64,000 bases of DNA from Fibrobacter sp. (lineage in GTDB: Bacteria > Fibrobacterota > Fibrobacteria > Fibrobacterales > Fibrobacteraceae): positions 24,618-88,617 of the forward strand of contig JAGCGO010000068.1 in the NCBI GenBank assembly GCA_017649565.1. Direction: 5' to 3'. The position numbers were made by a program, and so were the translations under genes. Below the pieces are notes generated by a model. It ran no database searches. It was given only the letters and a program-made list of their open reading frames with translations, and was not told where the DNA came from. Positions 61,121-64,000 of this stretch are shown here, one piece after another; the first letter of the stretch is position 1; every line of letters starts with the position of its first letter.

Positions 61121-62842
61121 ATGAGAAAAAGATATATGTTGCCGCTGGCTTCGGCTATTTTCGCTTTGTGGGCCTGCGGAGGTGAAGAAGATTCCAACGT
61201 TACACAACCGCAGCAAGATCCGGTAGAACAGCAGGTTGTTGCTGCCGTCAAGGCCGCTTTAGGGCCTGATGTGGATATGGATTCGCTCAAGGCGGCAAAT
61301 CCAGGTTATATTGATTCCGTTCGTGCCGTTATAAATATGGCCAACAATTTTGAAATTGATCCGGGCTCTTCTGCCGCCGGTGCTGGCTCAGAACAGGTTC
61401 CATCGGCACAGAGTTCGTCGGATGCTGCTCTTTCTAGCGCCGACGGTACGACACCCGCCAATCCGGCTTCTTCTGCTGTAGATCCGGCATCTTCAGGGGC
61501 CAATCCAGCTTCTTCTGGAAATGCTCCGGCATCCTCGGGCGATGCTCCTACTTCAGCAAGTTCTTCGTCTGGTGAACATTCCCACCATCATCATGGGAGT
61601 TCTTCCTCTTCGGGCGAGGCATTGCCTCCGGCTTCGTCTAGTGTAGATGTGCCGGCTACTTCGACTCCCTCTGCACAGGCCAGCTCGGACTTCGTGGAAG
61701 ACCACCGCAGCGAATGCCAGATTGGAAATATCCCCTCGAGCGTGAATAACGCGAAGCTCCCTGACCCGTTCATGGGCCTTGATGGCAAGCGCATTTCTAC
61801 GAAGGCCGACTGGAAGTGCCGTCGCGAAGAAATCGGCGCGATGTACGAAAAGCTCATGTTCGGCGAGAAACCGCGTAATCCTGAAAAGGTCGAAGGCTCT
61901 TACTCCGGCGGAAAGCTCACTATCAAGGTGACCGACAAGGGCAAATCCGGCTCGTTCTCCGTGAAGATCAGCAACGCGGGTACCAAGGACAAACCGAAGC
62001 CGGCCCTCATCGGGTTTGGCGGCGGCATGATGGGCGGCGGCTGCGGAAGCCTCGGCAATTCCACCAACGGCCTCGATATCGCCATGATTACCTTCAACCC
62101 GGACGATGTCGCTCCTGAAAGCGGTGGCGGCATGTTCTTCCAGCTCTACAATGGTGGCCAGGGTACCATCATCGCATGGGCCTGGGGTGTCAGCCGTATC
62201 ATCGACGCTCTCGAAAAGACTCCGGATGCAGGTATCGATGTGCACCATCTCGCCATGACGGGCTGCTCCCGCTGGGGCAAGGGCACTCTCGCTGTCGGCG
62301 CATTTGACGAACGTATCGCCCTTACCATCCCGCAGGAATCCGGTTCCGGTGGAGCCTCCCTCTGGCGCGTCGGTGCCCAGGTCAACAAGCAGAAGGGTAA
62401 GCAGTTCGTGCAGGGCCTGAACAGTGCCGGTACCGAAGGCAAGTGGATGATTTCCTCCTTCAAGAACTACGATGGCAAGGAAAATACGCTCCCGTTCGAC
62501 CAGCACATGCTCGTAAGCATGGTCGCTCCGCGTGCGCTCCTCATCATCGACAACGCGGGCCAGGAATGGCTGGGCGAAGTGCCGTCGAACTACTGCGGCC
62601 AGGCTTCTCTCGAAACCTACAAGGCTCTCGGCGTGACGGAAAACTACACCTACAGCCAGGAAGGCGGTCACGGTCACTGCCAGCTCCCGAACGGCCAGTT
62701 CGACGAGGTGAAGGACTTCATGACCAAGTTCTTGCTGGGCGGTGAGGCGAAGACCGGTAAGATTGACTACAGCAAGAACACTCAGACCATCGATTTCAAG
62801 AAGTCTGAATGGATTGACTGGGAAACGCCCACTTTGAATTAA
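61121..62842 (+). CDS. Lipoprotein glucuronoyl esterase (CE15-like)
   Basis: 573 aa from ATG 61121 (AAGGGG 6 nt upstream). Lipobox FALWAC, a 160-residue linker of Pro/Ala/Ser units (NPASSG, APASSG) with a His patch HSHHHH, then the CE15 domain: nucleophile motif GCSRWGKG, PQESGSGG and the His region EGGHGHCQLP. CE15 enzymes cleave ester bonds between glucuronoxylan and lignin, fitting a plant cell-wall degrader. All three catalytic-region motifs are present. Transcribed away from the lipoprotein array. Confidence 0.88.
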   Translation: MRKRYMLPLASAIFALWACGGEEDSNVTQPQQDPVEQQVVAAVKAALGPDVDMDSLKAANPGYIDSVRAVINMANNFEIDPGSSAAGAGSEQVPSAQSSSDAALSSADGTTPANPASSAVDPASSGANPASSGNAPASSGDAPTSASSSSGEHSHHHHGSSSSSGEALPPASSSVDVPATSTPSAQASSDFVEDHRSECQIGNIPSSVNNAKLPDPFMGLDGKRISTKADWKCRREEIGAMYEKLMFGEKPRNPEKVEGSYSGGKLTIKVTDKGKSGSFSVKISNAGTKDKPKPALIGFGGGMMGGGCGSLGNSTNGLDIAMITFNPDDVAPESGGGMFFQLYNGGQGTIIAWAWGVSRIIDALEKTPDAGIDVHHLAMTGCSRWGKGTLAVGAFDERIALTIPQESGSGGASLWRVGAQVNKQKGKQFVQGLNSAGTEGKWMISSFKNYDGKENTLPFDQHMLVSMVAPRALLIIDNAGQEWLGEVPSNYCGQASLETYKALGVTENYTYSQEGGHGHCQLPNGQFDEVKDFMTKFLLGGEAKTGKIDYSKNTQTIDFKKSEWIDWETPTLN

Positions 62843-62862
62843 TAATTCTTGTCTCCCCATAC

Positions 62863-62894
62863 AAAGGCATAGGCTCTTAGAGGCTTATGCCTTT
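62863..62894 (+). terminator. Terminator-like hairpin behind the esterase
   Basis: AAAGGCATA and TATGCCTTT form a 9-bp stem with a 14-nt loop, followed by TCTGTTTT; 20 bases behind the stop. Confidence 0.55.
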
Positions 62895-62948
62895 TCTGTT
62901 TTACCCCTTTTTTCTATCTTTACGCCGTAAAGTAAAATAGAGGTCAAA

Positions 62949-64000
62949 ATGCTCATTCTTCGTGGTACGCCGGCCCTGTCGGACTTCCGTCTTCAAAAGC
63001 TTACATCTGATTTCAAGGCTGCGGGCCTTCCCGTTGCTTCCGTTTACGCCGAATTCCTCCATGTGGTGGATCTGTACGCCGACTTGAGTGCCGATGAGAA
63101 GGCGACGCTCGAAAAGGTGCTCCACTACGGCCCGATGCGCGAAGTCAAGGCGCTGGATGGCGAACTCTTCGTTGTTTGCCCGCGTCCGGGTACGATTAGC
63201 CCGTGGAGTTCCAAGGCGACCGATATCGCCCACATCTGCGGCCTCCCGGCCATCAAGCGCATCGAACGCGCGATTGCCTACTATGTGAAGTTTGAAGGTG
63301 CTGTCCCGGCTGGTGCCCGCGAAAAGATCTCCGCCAAGATTCACGACCGCATGACGCAGGCCGTGTTCGCCGACACCGAGTCGCTCGCCGTGCTCTTCAA
63401 CAAGGAAGAACCGCGTCCGCTCAACGTGGTGCCGGTGCTTACCGAAGGCCGTGAAGCCCTGGTGAAGGCCGACAAGGAAATGGGCCTCGCACTCTCTCCG
63501 GACGAAATCGATTACCTGGTGAAGAACTTCACCGAACTCAAGCGCAACCCGACCGACGTGGAACTCTACATGTTCGCGCAGGCCAACTCGGAACACTGCC
63601 GCCACAAGGTGTTCGGTGCCGAATGGACTATCGACGGTGTAAAGCAGGACAAGTCCCTGTTCCAGATGATCAAGAACACCTACCAGCTCCACAATTCCAA
63701 CATCTTCAGCGCCTACAAGGATAACGCGGCCGTGATGAAGGGTGCCGTGGCTGGCCGCTACTACGCCGACCCGCGCACAGGCAAGTACGACTACCACAAG
63801 GAAGAAGTCGACATCCTCATGAAGGTCGAAACCCACAACCACCCGACGGCCATTTCTCCGTTCCCGGGTGCCGCTACCGGTAGTGGTGGCGAAATCCGTG
63901 ACGAAGGTGCCACGGGTAAGGGTTCCAAGCCGAAGGCCGGCCTCACGGGCTTTAGCGTTTCGAACTTGAAACTGCCGGGTGCAGTCCAGCCTTGGGAAAA
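62949..64000 (+). CDS. purL: Phosphoribosylformylglycinamidine synthase, large form, 3'-truncated by window edge
   Basis: Fourth step of purine synthesis, FGAR to FGAM with glutamine. ATG 62949 follows AGAGG and opens a frame that runs through the window end (350 codons). It has an N-terminal PurS-like region (residues 1-150), then [18 protein letters not shown] and [26 protein letters not shown], the active-site signature of the long single-chain PurL of Proteobacteria type. The glutaminase part lies beyond the window. Confidence 0.93.
   Translation, partial: MLILRGTPALSDFRLQKLTSDFKAAGLPVASVYAEFLHVVDLYADLSADEKATLEKVLHYGPMREVKALDGELFVVCPRPGTISPWSSKATDIAHICGLPAIKRIERAIAYYVKFEGAVPAGAREKISAKIHDRMTQAVFADTESLAVLFNKEEPRPLNVVPVLTEGREALVKADKEMGLALSPDEIDYLVKNFTELKRNPTDVELYMFAQANSEHCRHKVFGAEWTIDGVKQDKSLFQMIKNTYQLHNSNIFSAYKDNAAVMKGAVAGRYYADPRTGKYDYHKEEVDILMKVETHNHPTAISPFPGAATGSGGEIRDEGATGKGSKPKAGLTGFSVSNLKLPGAVQPWE

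Overview
The window looks like chromosome of a Fibrobacter-type anaerobic fibre degrader. The reasons are: secreted proteins and lipoproteins with long poly-serine linkers behind the lipobox, a CE15-type glucuronoyl esterase on such a linker, a complex I operon without the NADH-oxidising subunits, and overall house-keeping gene content. The species assignment is inference. No rRNA, tRNA, phage, transposase or CRISPR array was seen.

Layout. 1-2.6 kb (+): end of a riboflavin operon (ribE fragment, ribBA, ribH) running into nusB. 2.6-9.1 kb (+): a large DUF2723 membrane protein and three GT2 glycosyltransferases, probably a polyprenyl-phosphate-sugar glycosylation set. 9.2-13 kb (+): Trm112-like protein, an acidic TPR protein with repeated FGEDE-type motifs, and pilT. 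13-18.9 kb (+): beta-barrel protein, U32 peptidase-like protein, a divergent DnaA-like protein behind a 388-bp AT-rich gap, and an SDR. 19-30.7 kb: lipoproteins and secreted proteins, hrpB (-), a PAP2 phosphatase, an Omp85-like protein, inorganic pyrophosphatase and an FN3-like lipoprotein. 31-41.2 kb (-): nuoA-BC-D-H-I-J-K-L-M-N, with nuoB and nuoC fused and nuoE, F and G absent. 41.3-44 kb (-): a small unknown gene and a bifunctional rel.

45.7-60.9 kb (-) is the unusual part. Sixteen lipoprotein genes in a row share one signal peptide (KHWKK...FWASC-like), serine-rich linkers and, in 15 of 16, one to five short Tyr-Gly motifs (PLYGV, AKYGV, CPEYG). Many of these motifs are followed by a C-x-D/N-G motif. 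Two radical SAM/SPASM genes of equal length (358 aa) lie among them at the 3' ends of apparent operons: [R-Q-P-O-N-M-L-K-rSAM2], [I-H], [G-F-rSAM1], [D-C-B-A]. I read this as an expanded rSAM/lipoprotein modification system, in which the enzymes would modify exported lipoproteins at or near the YG motifs. 61-64 kb (+): the glucuronoyl esterase and the start of purL.

A second layer runs across the window. Several families of short interspersed repeats (TCTCGTC-type, CCTCGAGCCTCG-type, CTAGCCCCTAG-type) sit directly behind stop codons, and several are carried in frame inside hrpB and the Omp85-like gene. One is a 47-nt form whose hairpin differs between its two copies by compensatory changes.
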